Source of the DNA: Streptomyces griseoviridis
GTDB lineage: Bacteria > Actinomycetota > Actinomycetes > Streptomycetales > Streptomycetaceae
DNA length: 64,000 nt
Direction of reading: 5' to 3'
Assembly: GCF_005222485.1 (NCBI RefSeq)
Contig: NZ_CP029078.1
Coordinates: 8,309,501-8,373,500 of the forward strand
The number at the start of each line of letters is the position of its first letter. The first letter of the stretch is position 1. The position numbers and the translations under genes are program-made. The notes under the pieces are model-generated. The model was not told the origin of the DNA, did no database searches, and saw only the letters and a program-made list of their open reading frames with translations. This document shows, in pieces, positions 26,340 through 35,068 of the stretch.

Positions 26340-27542
26340 TCACTCCCGCGGCGCGTCCCCGAAGTCCGGGATCGCGAGGCGGGCCCCGCCCTGCCGCGCC
26401 GACTCGTGCGCGACGATGCCCGGCAGGGTGTAGCGGGCCGCCACCCACGCGTTCACCGACGGCAGCGACCGGGTGTTCACGGCGGTCACGAAGTCGTCCA
26501 CCAGGAAGTGGTGGCTGCCCTCGTGGCCGTTGTGCAGATGGTCGAACTCCCGGGGCAGCCTGGCCCGGTCGTGCACCGGCGCCGAGCCCGAGGTGAACGC
26601 GGCCCGCAACTCCGGCGCGATGTGCTGGAGCGACGGGTCGTCGGGGGACATCGTGGGCTTGGGTTCGAGGAGTTCACTGATGTCCTTCACCCCCTTCTTG
26701 TCCTGCCAGAGCGCGACCGTCGCCAACTGCTCCATGCTCGCCTCGGTGCCGAAGAAGCGGAAACGGGACTCCCGGATGTGTGACGGATAGCCCACCCGCC
26801 GGAACTCGTTGGTGCGGAACGACCCGCCGCCCGCCACCTCGAACAGCGCGGTCGCGTTGGAGACGTCGTTGTCGAACTGGCTGACCGAGCGGTCGAAGAC
26901 GCCGTCGCCCCGCTCGTCCACCACGCCCAGCGCCGACACGCTCACCGCGTGCGTCTGCCAGGCGCCGAGCACCCCGCCCACCGCGTGCGTCGGGTACAGC
27001 AGCGGCGGATAGCTCGCGGTGGCCTTCCAGTTGTCGCCGCCGCTGTAGCGGTAGGCGTCGTAGAACCCGAGGTCCATGTCGTGGACGTAGTCGCCCTCGG
27101 CGTAGAAGATCCGGCCGAAGGCGCCTTCGGCGATCTGGTTGCGGGCGTGCACGGTCGCCGGGTTGTACTGGCTGGTCTCGCCCATCATGTAGGTCAGGCC
27201 GGTCACCTTGACCGCCTCGATGATGGCCGCGATCTCCTCGGTGGTGATCGCCATGGGGACCGCCGAGTACACGTGCTTGCCCGCGTCGAGGCCCTGGAGG
27301 ACCAGCGGGCCGTGCGTCCAGCGCTGCGTGAAGATCGCGACCGCGTCGACGGCGGGCGACTCCAGCATCGCCTCGTAGGACGGGAAGGTGCCGGTGAGCC
27401 CTTCGTCGGCGACGAGCCGCTCGGCCCGCTCGGGCAGCAGGTCGGTGACATGAATGTCGGAGACGCCCGGATGGGCCAGGAACAGCTTGGCGAACTGGCC
27501 GGAGAACTGGCCGGCACCGACGATGCCGAGGGAGAACGTCAT
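26340..27542 (-). CDS. Gfo/Idh/MocA-family oxidoreductase
   Basis: The 400-residue protein starts with the NAD(P) dinucleotide loop GIVGAGQFSG (6-15) and continues with the GKHVYSAVPMAIT motif near 90-102 (Lys-Pro region; here VPMA replaces the usual EKPL/EKPM) and [10 protein letters not shown]. The C-terminal alpha/beta sheet domain is complete. These enzymes oxidise or epimerise sugars and inositols. It is the last gene of the ABC operon, 38 bases after the binding protein, so it should process the imported carbohydrate. The missing EKP lysine, replaced by Val-Pro, is worth noting because this lysine is usually catalytic. Confidence 0.9.
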   Translation of the reverse strand: MTFSLGIVGAGQFSGQFAKLFLAHPGVSDIHVTDLLPERAERLVADEGLTGTFPSYEAMLESPAVDAVAIFTQRWTHGPLVLQGLDAGKHVYSAVPMAITTEEIAAIIEAVKVTGLTYMMGETSQYNPATVHARNQIAEGAFGRIFYAEGDYVHDMDLGFYDAYRYSGGDNWKATASYPPLLYPTHAVGGVLGAWQTHAVSVSALGVVDERGDGVFDRSVSQFDNDVSNATALFEVAGGGSFRTNEFRRVGYPSHIRESRFRFFGTEASMEQLATVALWQDKKGVKDISELLEPKPTMSPDDPSLQHIAPELRAAFTSGSAPVHDRARLPREFDHLHNGHEGSHHFLVDDFVTAVNTRSLPSVNAWVAARYTLPGIVAHESARQGGARLAIPDFGDAPRE

Positions 27543-27580
27543 GGATGGCGTGCCCTTCAAGGGTCGAGTGGACGGTCGGA

Positions 27581-28927
27581 TCACTGGTCGAGGATCCGGT
27601 TGATCTGGGTGTTGGTCGTGTCGAGGCCGGCCACGGAGCCGCCGCTGCCGTAGACGTCCTGCATGGCGGGGTGCATCAGCGCGTACACGTCGGCCGCGTA
27701 CGCGGTGATCGGGAACGAGAAGGTCGCGGAGTGCGCGGTGTCGGTGAGCGGCTCGGTGAACGCCGACACGTCCACGCCCTTCGCGCGGTAGGCGTCGACG
27801 GCGGCGGCCGTGCCGTCGGGGGTGGCGGGGAAGACGACGCCGTGCGCGCCCACCGTCCGCTGGCAGTCGTCGGACGCGAGATAGCGCACCCACTTCAGCG
27901 CGCCCGCCTTGTGCGGGGCGTCGCGGGTGACGGAGTCGGCGAGGCCGTTCATCATGGTGGCCCGCTTGCCGGTCGGCCCGATCGGGGTGACGGCGGCGCC
28001 GGTGCCGACGCCCTTCAGGCCCGCGTACGTCGAGATCATCCAGGCGCCGTCGAAGGCGGTGGCCGCCTTCCCCGAGGCGACCTGCGCGTTGGCCGGGTTG
28101 GACTGGGAGTTGAAGGCGGAGAACGGCGGCATGTACCCCTTCTTCACCAGCCCGAAGTACCAGGTGAGCACGGACGCGAAGGTCGGGTCGTCGTAGTGGT
28201 AGGTGGTGCCCCAGCGCTTCTTGTCGGTGTAGGTCCAGCCCGCGGAGGCGGCGAAGTTGCTCCACTGGGTCTGGCCGTCGCCGTCCCCGCCGCCGTTGCT
28301 CGCCAGGCCGTAGACCGCGACGTGCTTCGGGTCGAAGCCCGGCTCGTCCCCGCGCCTGCCGTCGCGGTCCACGCTGAGGCGGGCGATGGCCTTCTCGAAG
28401 GTACCGCCGTCCTCGGGGTTCCAGGAGAGGGAGTTGAGCCGGCCGGCGTCGAGACCGGCGGACCTCGCCATCTTCTCGTTGTAGAACAGCGCGACGGTGT
28501 CCCAGTCCTTGGGGGCGCCGTAGCGGTGGCCGTCCTGGCCGACCCAGTTGTCGGCGAGGCCCGCCTGGTAGCGGGACGGGTCGATGCCGAGGCCGTCGAG
28601 CGGTTCGAGCACCTTCAGGTCGGCGAACTGGCCGAACTTCTGGATGTGGTCGGTGAACACGTCGGGCTGGGTGCCGGCGATGAAGCTCGCCGTCAGCTTC
28701 GTCCAGTAGTCGTCCCAGCCCATCTGGGTGATCCGCACCCGCAGACCCGGGTTCTCCTTCTGGAACCCCTTCGCGCACGCCTGGTAGGCGGGCAGCTGGT
28801 TGGCGTCCCACAGCCAGTACGACACCGTGTCCGACGACGGGACCGCCGCCCCGCCGGCGCAGCCGCTGACCAGGGCCAGGGCCAGCGCCCCGGACAGCGC
28901 CGCACTCCCGCGCAGCCGAATTCGCAT
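27581..28927 (-). CDS. sugar ABC transporter substrate-binding lipoprotein
   Basis: The 448-residue protein has a lipoprotein signal with lipobox VSGC (Cys near 23). The mature part has the solute-binding fold of the SBP_bac_1 family: VSYWLWDANQLPAYQACAKGF at the start and KAATAFDGAWMISTYAG in the hinge-proximal region. It captures an oligosaccharide at the cell surface and delivers it to the two permeases encoded just upstream; the gap to the second permease is 10 bases. The ATPase is missing from the operon, as is normal in streptomycetes, where a shared MsiK-type ATPase serves many sugar importers. Confidence 0.93.
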   Translation of the reverse strand: MRIRLRGSAALSGALALALVSGCAGGAAVPSSDTVSYWLWDANQLPAYQACAKGFQKENPGLRVRITQMGWDDYWTKLTASFIAGTQPDVFTDHIQKFGQFADLKVLEPLDGLGIDPSRYQAGLADNWVGQDGHRYGAPKDWDTVALFYNEKMARSAGLDAGRLNSLSWNPEDGGTFEKAIARLSVDRDGRRGDEPGFDPKHVAVYGLASNGGGDGDGQTQWSNFAASAGWTYTDKKRWGTTYHYDDPTFASVLTWYFGLVKKGYMPPFSAFNSQSNPANAQVASGKAATAFDGAWMISTYAGLKGVGTGAAVTPIGPTGKRATMMNGLADSVTRDAPHKAGALKWVRYLASDDCQRTVGAHGVVFPATPDGTAAAVDAYRAKGVDVSAFTEPLTDTAHSATFSFPITAYAADVYALMHPAMQDVYGSGGSVAGLDTTNTQINRILDQ

Positions 28928-28937
28928 GTCCGTCCCC

Positions 28938-29867
28938 TTACTTGATGCCGGTGAAGCCGATGGAGCCGACGACGCGGCGGGCGAAGAAGCCGAACAGCGC
29001 GAGCATCGGCAGGGCGGCGACGAGCGTGGCCGCCATCAGGCCCGACCAGTCGACGCCGGACTGCGGGGTCTGCGCCCGGAAGATCGCCAGGGCCACGGTC
29101 AGGACGCGTGAACTGTCGCTGTAGGACACCATCAGCGGCCAGAAGTAGTCGTTCCACGAGGTGATGTACGTCAGCACGGCCAGCGTCAGGACGGGCGTCG
29201 AGGCCATCGGCAGCAGCACCCGGAAGAAGATCCGCACCTTCCCCGCGCCGTCCAGCAGGGCCGCCTCCTCGACCTCGCCCGGCACGTTCAGGAAGAACTG
29301 GCGCAGGAAGAACACCGCGAACGGCGTCATGAACATCGTCGGCAGCGCGATCCCCAACAGCGATTCGATCAGGCCGAGTTGCTTGATCAGGACGAAGTTG
29401 GGCAGCAGCGTGAAGATCGCCGGGACCATCAGTCCCGCCAGGAACAGGCCGAACACGGTGTCCCTGCCGCGCCAGCGCAGCCGGGCGAAGGCGTAGGCGG
29501 CCATCGCGGAGAAGAAGATCTGGCAGCCGGTGATCAGCGTCGACACGACGACCGAGTTGAGCAGATAGCGCCAGAACCGCAGCCCGCCGCCCGAACCGCC
29601 CTGGGCGATCGCCTCCTCGGTGGACTGCAGGCCGAGCGCCCGCGCGAAGCCGCCGGTGGTCGCTTTGACCGGCAGCGGGTCGGCCGGGTCGACGGCCAGG
29701 GCCGCGTTGCCGGACAGGGCGGTGCGCAGGATCCAGTAGAAGGGCAGCAGGGTGACGAGCACGATCGCGCCCATCACCGCCCAGGCGGCGATGCGGCCAA
29801 GGGAGGGTCTGCGGGCGCGGCTCCCGGGGCGGGCCGGCGCCGTGGTCACGGCGGTGGGACCGGTCAT
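28938..29867 (-). CDS. carbohydrate ABC transporter permease (MalG type)
   Basis: The 309-residue protein has six predicted membrane helices and the EAA loop VEEAALLDGAGKVRIFFRVLLPM near residues 205-227, which contacts the ATPase. The N-terminus is a short basic cytoplasmic tail. The ATG at 29867 has AAGGAG 8 bases before it and lies 20 bases after the stop of the first permease. It pairs with that protein to form the translocation channel. Confidence 0.94.
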   Translation of the reverse strand: MTGPTAVTTAPARPGSRARRPSLGRIAAWAVMGAIVLVTLLPFYWILRTALSGNAALAVDPADPLPVKATTGGFARALGLQSTEEAIAQGGSGGGLRFWRYLLNSVVVSTLITGCQIFFSAMAAYAFARLRWRGRDTVFGLFLAGLMVPAIFTLLPNFVLIKQLGLIESLLGIALPTMFMTPFAVFFLRQFFLNVPGEVEEAALLDGAGKVRIFFRVLLPMASTPVLTLAVLTYITSWNDYFWPLMVSYSDSSRVLTVALAIFRAQTPQSGVDWSGLMAATLVAALPMLALFGFFARRVVGSIGFTGIK

Positions 29868-29887
29868 GTCGCGGTTCTCCTTCCCCG

Positions 29888-30796
29888 TCAGCCGAGGTCG
29901 CTCCGGCCGGCCCGGGTGAGCCGGTACTGCAGGACGGTGATCGCGCTCAGCACCACGAGCAGGGCGACCGACATCGCCGACGCGTAGCCGAACTGGAAGC
30001 GGCCGAAGGCGGCGCCGTAGATGTAGTACTGGAGGACGTTGGTGGCGTTGCCCGGCCCGCCCGCGGTCGTCACGGCGACCGTGTCGAAGACCTGGAACGA
30101 GCCGATCACCGTCATGATCAGCACCACCGCGAGGACCGGCCGCAGCAGCGGCAGCGTGATCCGCCAGAACATCCGCCACTCGCCCGCGCCGTCCACCTTC
30201 GCCGCCTCGTACATCTCGTCGGGGATGGCCTGGAGCCCGGCGAACAGCAGCAGCGCCGTGTAGCCGACGTGCCGCCACACGTTGATCAGCGCGATCGTCG
30301 GGATGGCCCAGGTCTCGTCGGCGAGGAACGGGATGCGGTCGAAGCCGAGCCCCGCGACGATCTCGTTGCCGATGCCGAGCTGGGTGTCCAGGATCCACAG
30401 CCAGACGATGCCGGCCACCACGTTGGACATCAGGTAGGGGGTGAGCACGATCCCGCGCAGCAGCGCCGAGCCGGTCAGGCGTTGCAGCAGGACGGCGATG
30501 GCGAGCGCCGACACCGTCTGCACACCGATGTTGACGAGCACGTAGCCGACGGTGACCCGCAGCGCGTCCCAGAAGATGGGGTCGTGGACCATCCGTACGT
30601 AGTTGTCGAGGCCCACCCACTCGGCCGGGGTCAGCAGGTTGAACCGGGTGAAGCTCAGATACACGCCCCGCAGGGTCGGCCAGAGCAGGAAGACGACGAA
30701 GCCCAGCAGCGCCGGCGCGATGAAGACGGCGGCGAGCCGCCCGTCACCTCCGGGCGCCGGACGGCGCGTCGGAGGACTGCTGGAGGCCATGGTCAT
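29888..30796 (-). CDS. carbohydrate ABC transporter permease (MalF type)
   Basis: The 302-residue protein has six membrane helices and an EAA loop DEMYEAAKVDGAGEWRMFWRITLPLL near 200-225. It is the first gene of the operon, an unusual order because the binding protein normally comes first. The ATG at 30796 follows AAGGGAG by about 9 bases; a second ATG six bases on is possible. Divergent from the ROK regulator across a 165-base promoter region. Confidence 0.93.
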   Translation of the reverse strand: MTMASSSPPTRRPAPGGDGRLAAVFIAPALLGFVVFLLWPTLRGVYLSFTRFNLLTPAEWVGLDNYVRMVHDPIFWDALRVTVGYVLVNIGVQTVSALAIAVLLQRLTGSALLRGIVLTPYLMSNVVAGIVWLWILDTQLGIGNEIVAGLGFDRIPFLADETWAIPTIALINVWRHVGYTALLLFAGLQAIPDEMYEAAKVDGAGEWRMFWRITLPLLRPVLAVVLIMTVIGSFQVFDTVAVTTAGGPGNATNVLQYYIYGAAFGRFQFGYASAMSVALLVVLSAITVLQYRLTRAGRSDLG

Positions 30797-30847
30797 CGGG
30801 AGACTCCCTTGTCTGCGGCGGCTCGTCCTCGGCACTTACTTTTGAGG

Positions 30848-30940
30848 CGAAAGAATCCAGCCGTCAAGAGGTCGGTACGGATTGTTTCCCCCGGCCTCCG
30901 TCGTCAGTAGAGTGCAGCCATTGATTCCGTCCCGAAAGAA
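30848..30940. promoter_or_regulatory. CGAAAGAA direct repeats in the sugar operon / ROK divergent promoter
   Basis: CGAAAGAA occurs at 30848-30855 and 30933-30940, one copy near each start in the 165-base divergent region, which is markedly AT-richer than its surroundings. They may be half-sites for the adjacent ROK regulator. No perfect dyad was found here. Confidence 0.35.
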
Positions 30941-30961
30941 AACAGGAGGAGTCCGCCCGTC

Positions 30962-32113
30962 ATGACCGCAGTCTCCGCCAGCTGGCTCCCGCTCAGCCCC
31001 GGTGAACGGGCCGTGGCGATCGAGGTGCTCATCGGCGGCCCGCTCTCCCGCACCGAGCTGGCCACCCGCCTCGGCCTCTCCGCAGGCAGCCTCACCCGGC
31101 TGACCAAGCCGCTCCTCGGATCGGGCCTGCTCGTCGAGGCGGACGCCCCCGCCGGGAGCCGTCAGGGCCGCCCCTCGCAGCCGCTGGACATCGTCGCCGA
31201 GTCCCGCTCGTTCCTCGGCTTCAAGATCACCGCCGACATGGTCTACGGCGTCGTCACCACCCTCAGAAGCGACATCGTCGACCGCCACGACCGCCCGCTC
31301 ACCAGCCACGACCCCGCCGAGGCCGCCGACCTGGTCGCGGAGATGACCGCCGAACTGGCCCGCGCCCACCCGCGCGCGGCCGGTATCGGCATCGGGGTCG
31401 GCGGGCTGGTCAGGGACCGGGCGGTGGTGGGGGAGTCACCGTTCCTCGGCTGGCGCGACATCCCGTTCGCCGCGCTCGTCGAGGAGCGCACCGGGCTGCC
31501 CGTCGTCGTGGAGAACGACGTGGCCGCCCTGGTCGAGGCCGAGACCTGGTTCGGCGCCGGGCGGGGCCTGGAGCGGTTCGTGGTCCTCACCATCGGCGCG
31601 GGCATCGGCTACGGGCTGGTCCTGGGCGGCAGGCGGGTGCGCACCGGGCAGGAGGACCGCGGCTTCGGACGGCACTGGATCCTCGACCCCGCGGGACCGC
31701 TCACCCCGGACGGCGAGCGCGGCAGCGCCGTCGCCCTGCTGTCGATCCCCAGCATCCGCCGCCAGGTCATGGCCGCCACCGGCCGCGACCACGGCTACGA
31801 GGAGATCCTCGCGCTCGCCGACGCGGGCGACCCGATGGCCGCCCGGGTGATCGGGGAGGCGGCCCGCGGCCTCGGCATCCTGGTCGCCAGGATCGCCGAC
31901 TTCGCGATGCCGCAGAAGATCCTGCTCGCGGGCGAGGGCGTCGGACTGATGGATGTGGCGGGGAACACGGTGCGCGACACCGTCACCGGACTGCGCCATC
32001 CCCTGGCCGAGCCGGTCGACCTGGAGACCAAGGTGTCCGATTTCCACGACTGGGCACGTGGGGCCGCGGTTCTGGCCATCCAGGTGCTGGTCCTGGGCGC
32101 CGCGGACGGCTGA
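30962..32113 (+). CDS. ROK-family transcriptional regulator
   Basis: The 383-residue protein has an N-terminal winged helix (about 18-60, SRTELATRLGLSAGSLTRLTKPLL) and a ROK sugar-kinase-like domain with GIGIGVGGLV, VENDVAALVEAE and VLTIGAGIGYGLVLGG. The zinc-binding CxCGxxGC cluster of classical ROK proteins is missing; the protein has no cysteine at all, with HWILDPAGP at the equivalent place. It faces the first sugar ABC operon and probably represses it until the sugar or its phosphate binds. A strong AGGAGGAG site precedes the ATG. Confidence 0.92.
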   Translation: MTAVSASWLPLSPGERAVAIEVLIGGPLSRTELATRLGLSAGSLTRLTKPLLGSGLLVEADAPAGSRQGRPSQPLDIVAESRSFLGFKITADMVYGVVTTLRSDIVDRHDRPLTSHDPAEAADLVAEMTAELARAHPRAAGIGIGVGGLVRDRAVVGESPFLGWRDIPFAALVEERTGLPVVVENDVAALVEAETWFGAGRGLERFVVLTIGAGIGYGLVLGGRRVRTGQEDRGFGRHWILDPAGPLTPDGERGSAVALLSIPSIRRQVMAATGRDHGYEEILALADAGDPMAARVIGEAARGLGILVARIADFAMPQKILLAGEGVGLMDVAGNTVRDTVTGLRHPLAEPVDLETKVSDFHDWARGAAVLAIQVLVLGAADG

Positions 32114-32231
32114 CGGACACCCCTCGCGGGTGAACTGGGCGATGGTTGACGAGAGATGACGTGATCAGTAACACGGTCCGATTTGTCGGCTTCACTCCCG
32201 ATTACTCACAGCGCCTTCACGGCCGGGACCG

Positions 32232-32237
32232 TATGCT
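32232..32237 (+). promoter_or_regulatory. -10 box TATGCT, leaderless small gene
   Basis: TATGCT ends 7 bases before the ATG at 32245 with no ribosome binding site between, as for three other genes in this window. Confidence 0.5.
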
Positions 32238-32244
32238 TCACACC

Positions 32245-32418
32245 ATGTCCACCACTGTTGAGCCCGGCCCCGAGCGATCGGCGGACGAGGTCAACGAGGA
32301 GATCCGGGCCCTGTGGCGCCGGTCGGGCGGGACACTGAGTGTCGAGCAGCGCGAGGAGTACCAGCGGCTCGTCCTGGAGTGGGCCTCCGCGGTCCCGCAA
32401 CCGGCGGAAGCGGCCTGA
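32245..32418 (+). CDS. small conserved hypothetical protein (57 residues)
   Basis: The product is a compact, acidic, helical protein: ADEVNEEIRALWRRSGGTLSVEQREEYQRLVLEWASAV forms most of it, with no signal or membrane segment. The amino-acid mix is natural, and the gene has its own -10 box and a canonical terminator 50 bases downstream, so it is a real transcript. Similar sequences occur in other streptomycetes as far as I recall; no function is known. Confidence 0.75.
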   Translation: MSTTVEPGPERSADEVNEEIRALWRRSGGTLSVEQREEYQRLVLEWASAVPQPAEAA

Positions 32419-32467
32419 CCCGCGCGTCCCACAGGGCCCCGAGCCTCGAAGACCTCCCGCCTCCACC

Positions 32468-32497
32468 AGGGCACCCGTCGACCGGGTGCCCTTTTTT
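32468..32497 (+). terminator. canonical intrinsic terminator with T-tract
   Basis: AGGGCACCCG (32468-32477) and CGGGTGCCCT (32483-32492) form a perfect 10-bp stem with a 5-base loop, followed by six T residues up to 32497. Such a complete rho-independent terminator is uncommon in this GC-rich background. Confidence 0.85.
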
Positions 32498-32563
32498 CTT
32501 CCCCCTCCCGAGTGCCCCTTCCTCTTCCCCCTCGGGTGGCCGAGGCCACCGCCGTGACGGTGC

Positions 32564-33937
32564 TCACCCCCAGGTCGCCGAGTAGTGCCGCTGGTACGCC
32601 TTGCGGTCCTGCTCCGAGCGGAAGTACCGGGTCGCCACCAGCGCGATCAGACTCCCGCCGATCACCAGCAGCCCGGGGCCGACGTTCCTGGGGTCCGTGA
32701 GCCGGGCCAGCGGCGACGGACCGCCCGCCGCACCCGTCGAAGGCGCCGAGGAACCCGGCGAGGCCGCGCCGGAAGCGATCGCGCTGTGCGTGGCCGTGGC
32801 GGACGGCTCGGCCGAGGGCGCCGCGCTCTGCCCCGCCGCCCCCGCCGCCACGATCATCCGGACCTTCAGCGCCGCCATCGCCGCCGTCACCGGCTGGAAG
32901 AACGTCGTACCGCCGGCCGCGCAGTCGCCGCTGCCGCCCGAGGTCACGCCGAGCGCGACGCCCTCCGAGAACATCGGGCCGCCGCTGTCGCCCGGTTCGG
33001 CGCACACGTTCGTCTCGATCAGGCCGGTCACCGTGCCCTCCGGGTAGTTCACCGTGGCGTTGAGGCCGGTGACCTGGCCGTCGTGCAGCCCGCTGGTGCT
33101 GCCGCTGCGGAACACCCGCTGCCCCACCGTCGGATCGGCGACGCCGGTGATCCGCACGCCGTTGCCGCCGCCGATCGCCACCACCTCCGCGCCCGCGCCC
33201 GCCTTGCCGCTCGCGTACCGCACCAGGGAGAAGTCGCTGCCGGGGAAGTCCTGTTGGACCGTCGTGCCCAGTTGCTGGGTGCCCTGGCTGTTGGCGAACC
33301 AGACCGATCCCTTCGGGCCGCAGTGACCGGCGGTCAGGATGAAGTCGGCCTTCCCGTCGGTCACGTTGAACCCGGCCGAGCAGCGCCCGCCGGTCGACAG
33401 GATCGGCTGCGCCCCGTTGAGCCGGGTGGTGAACGTGCCGCCCGCGCGCTCCGCCCGGACGAAACCGCCGAGGCCCTCCGCGACCCGCGTCATCCGCGAC
33501 CAGTCCGCCGCCGAGACCGTGCTGTCGCCGCGCACCACCACCCGGTTGGCGCGGTAGTCCATCACCCAGGCGGTGCCGGGCACCCGGGGCGCCGCGCGCA
33601 GCGCCTTCGCGGCCTGCTCGAACTCGTTCATGCTGTGCGACACCACCTTGGCCACCGCCCCGGCCCGCCGCACCTCGGCCGCCGCCCGCTCGTCGGTCAC
33701 CGCGACCACCGGACGCCCCTCGCTATCCACCCAGTTGCCGGCCGTGCGGGAGGCGCCGAGGGTGGCGACCAGCGCGCCGCCCGGGTCGGCGGCCGACGCG
33801 CCGAACGGGACGGCGGAGGTGCGCGCGGGCTCGCTCGCCATGGCCGCCTGCGTCACCATCGCCCCTCCGAGGAGAAGTCCGCCGACCGCCGCCCATCGCG
33901 TCGCCCGCCGGACCATCCGTCGTCGTGCGTGCCTCAT
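32564..33937 (-). CDS. membrane-anchored streptogrisin-like serine protease
   Basis: The 457-residue preproprotein has a basic signal peptide (1-34), an alpha-lytic-type propeptide (about 50-180), and an S1 protease domain with the triad His205 (LTAGHC), Asp235 (SDFSLVRY) and Ser318 (GDSGGP). Unlike secreted streptogrisins it continues with a Ser/Ala/Pro-rich linker (about 355-410), a transmembrane helix (about 416-435) and a short charged cytoplasmic tail, so the mature enzyme should stay tethered at the membrane. The ATG at 33937 has GGGAG upstream. The next upstream gene is 116 bases away, so it is probably transcribed alone. Confidence 0.92.
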   Translation of the reverse strand: MRHARRRMVRRATRWAAVGGLLLGGAMVTQAAMASEPARTSAVPFGASAADPGGALVATLGASRTAGNWVDSEGRPVVAVTDERAAAEVRRAGAVAKVVSHSMNEFEQAAKALRAAPRVPGTAWVMDYRANRVVVRGDSTVSAADWSRMTRVAEGLGGFVRAERAGGTFTTRLNGAQPILSTGGRCSAGFNVTDGKADFILTAGHCGPKGSVWFANSQGTQQLGTTVQQDFPGSDFSLVRYASGKAGAGAEVVAIGGGNGVRITGVADPTVGQRVFRSGSTSGLHDGQVTGLNATVNYPEGTVTGLIETNVCAEPGDSGGPMFSEGVALGVTSGGSGDCAAGGTTFFQPVTAAMAALKVRMIVAAGAAGQSAAPSAEPSATATHSAIASGAASPGSSAPSTGAAGGPSPLARLTDPRNVGPGLLVIGGSLIALVATRYFRSEQDRKAYQRHYSATWG

Positions 33938-34053
33938 GCCTGGCTCCCGAACCCCGACCACACGGCGTCAACACCGCCGGGTCCTCCGGTCGTTGAGGAC
34001 CCTCCCTCCATACGCGCCCGGCCGACGGAGCGTTCAGCGCGCGCGGGATCCCC

Positions 34054-34884
34054 TCAGCCCTTGCGGCCCACCCCGCCGTACATCGCCACCTCGCGCGGCT
34101 CCTCGCCCCCGGTGCGCTCGGCCCGCCACCGCGAGCACGTCACCACCCCTGGCTCCAGCACGTCGAGGCCGTCGAAGAACCGCGCCACGCCCTCCGGGGT
34201 GCGCTGGGTCAGCTCCGGTGTCCCGCGCTCGTTCCAGAACCGCACCGCCTCGTCCACCTCCGGCAGCCGCGGCGAGGTGATGGTGTGCGACAGCACCAGA
34301 TGGCTGCCCGCCGGGAGCGCGTCCATCAGCTTCCCGACGGCGCCGTACGCCTCCTCGTCCTCGTGGACGAACATGACCACCCCGAGCAGCAGCAGCGCCA
34401 CAGGACGGCTGAAGTCCAGTGTGGCGGCGGCCCGTTCGAGGATGGCGTCGGTGTTGCGCAGGTCCTCGTCGAGATGGTCGGTGCGGCCGGGCGGCGCGCT
34501 CGTCAGCAGGGCGCGGGCGTGCGCCAGGACCAGCGGGTCGTTGTCCACGTAGACGACCCGGGCGTCCGGGGCGTGCCGCTGGGCGACCTCGTGGGTGTTG
34601 TCGGCCGTCGGCAGCCCGGTGCCGATGTCGAGGAACTGCCGTATCCCCGCCTCGGCGGCCAGATGGCGCACCGCGCGGCCCAGGAACAGCCGGTCGGCGC
34701 GGGCGTACTCGCCTATCTCCGGGTGGAGTTCACGGATGCGGTCGCCCGCCACCCGGTCCACCTCGTAGTAGTCCCCGCCGCCGAGCCAGTAGTTCCAGAT
34801 GCGGGCCGCGTGCGGACGCAGGGTGTCGATGCGCTTGCGCAGCAGGGCGGCGGGATCGTCGATGGCCGCCGGGTTCTCCGTCAC
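34054..34884 (-). CDS. DUF574 SAM-dependent methyltransferase
   Basis: The 276-residue protein shows the DUF574 (Methyltransf_19) pattern common in streptomycetes: PHAARIWNYWLGGGDYYEVDR near the N-terminus, the SAM loop QFLDIGTGLPT, acidic VVYVDNDPLVLAHARALL, and RFFDGLDVLEPGVV near the end. The family is assigned as a methyltransferase but substrates are mostly unknown. The GTG at 34884 has AGGAG 8 bases upstream. It is divergent from the PPOX gene; the 184-base region between contains GAATTGA twice, 30 bases apart (34920-34926 and 34950-34956), possibly regulatory. Confidence 0.9.
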   Translation of the reverse strand: MTENPAAIDDPAALLRKRIDTLRPHAARIWNYWLGGGDYYEVDRVAGDRIRELHPEIGEYARADRLFLGRAVRHLAAEAGIRQFLDIGTGLPTADNTHEVAQRHAPDARVVYVDNDPLVLAHARALLTSAPPGRTDHLDEDLRNTDAILERAAATLDFSRPVALLLLGVVMFVHEDEEAYGAVGKLMDALPAGSHLVLSHTITSPRLPEVDEAVRFWNERGTPELTQRTPEGVARFFDGLDVLEPGVVTCSRWRAERTGGEEPREVAMYGGVGRKG

Positions 34885-35055
34885 GGTGGTGCTCCTGCGG
34901 TGCCTCGGGTGGGGGGTGCGAATTGAGTCAACCGGCAATCTAGACGGCCGAATTGACATCTGCCGAGAGGGTTGCGCACTCTTCTCGTCCCTCGGACGCG
35001 ACCGGTCCGCGACGGCCGTGTCGGCGCGCTGCGGTCCGAGCGCCGCGCGGATGCC

Positions 35056-35061
35056 TAGACT
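35056..35061 (+). promoter_or_regulatory. -10 box TAGACT, leaderless PPOX gene
   Basis: TAGACT ends 7 bases before the ATG at 35069; there is no ribosome binding site between. Confidence 0.5.
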
Positions 35062-35068
35062 CCCCGTC

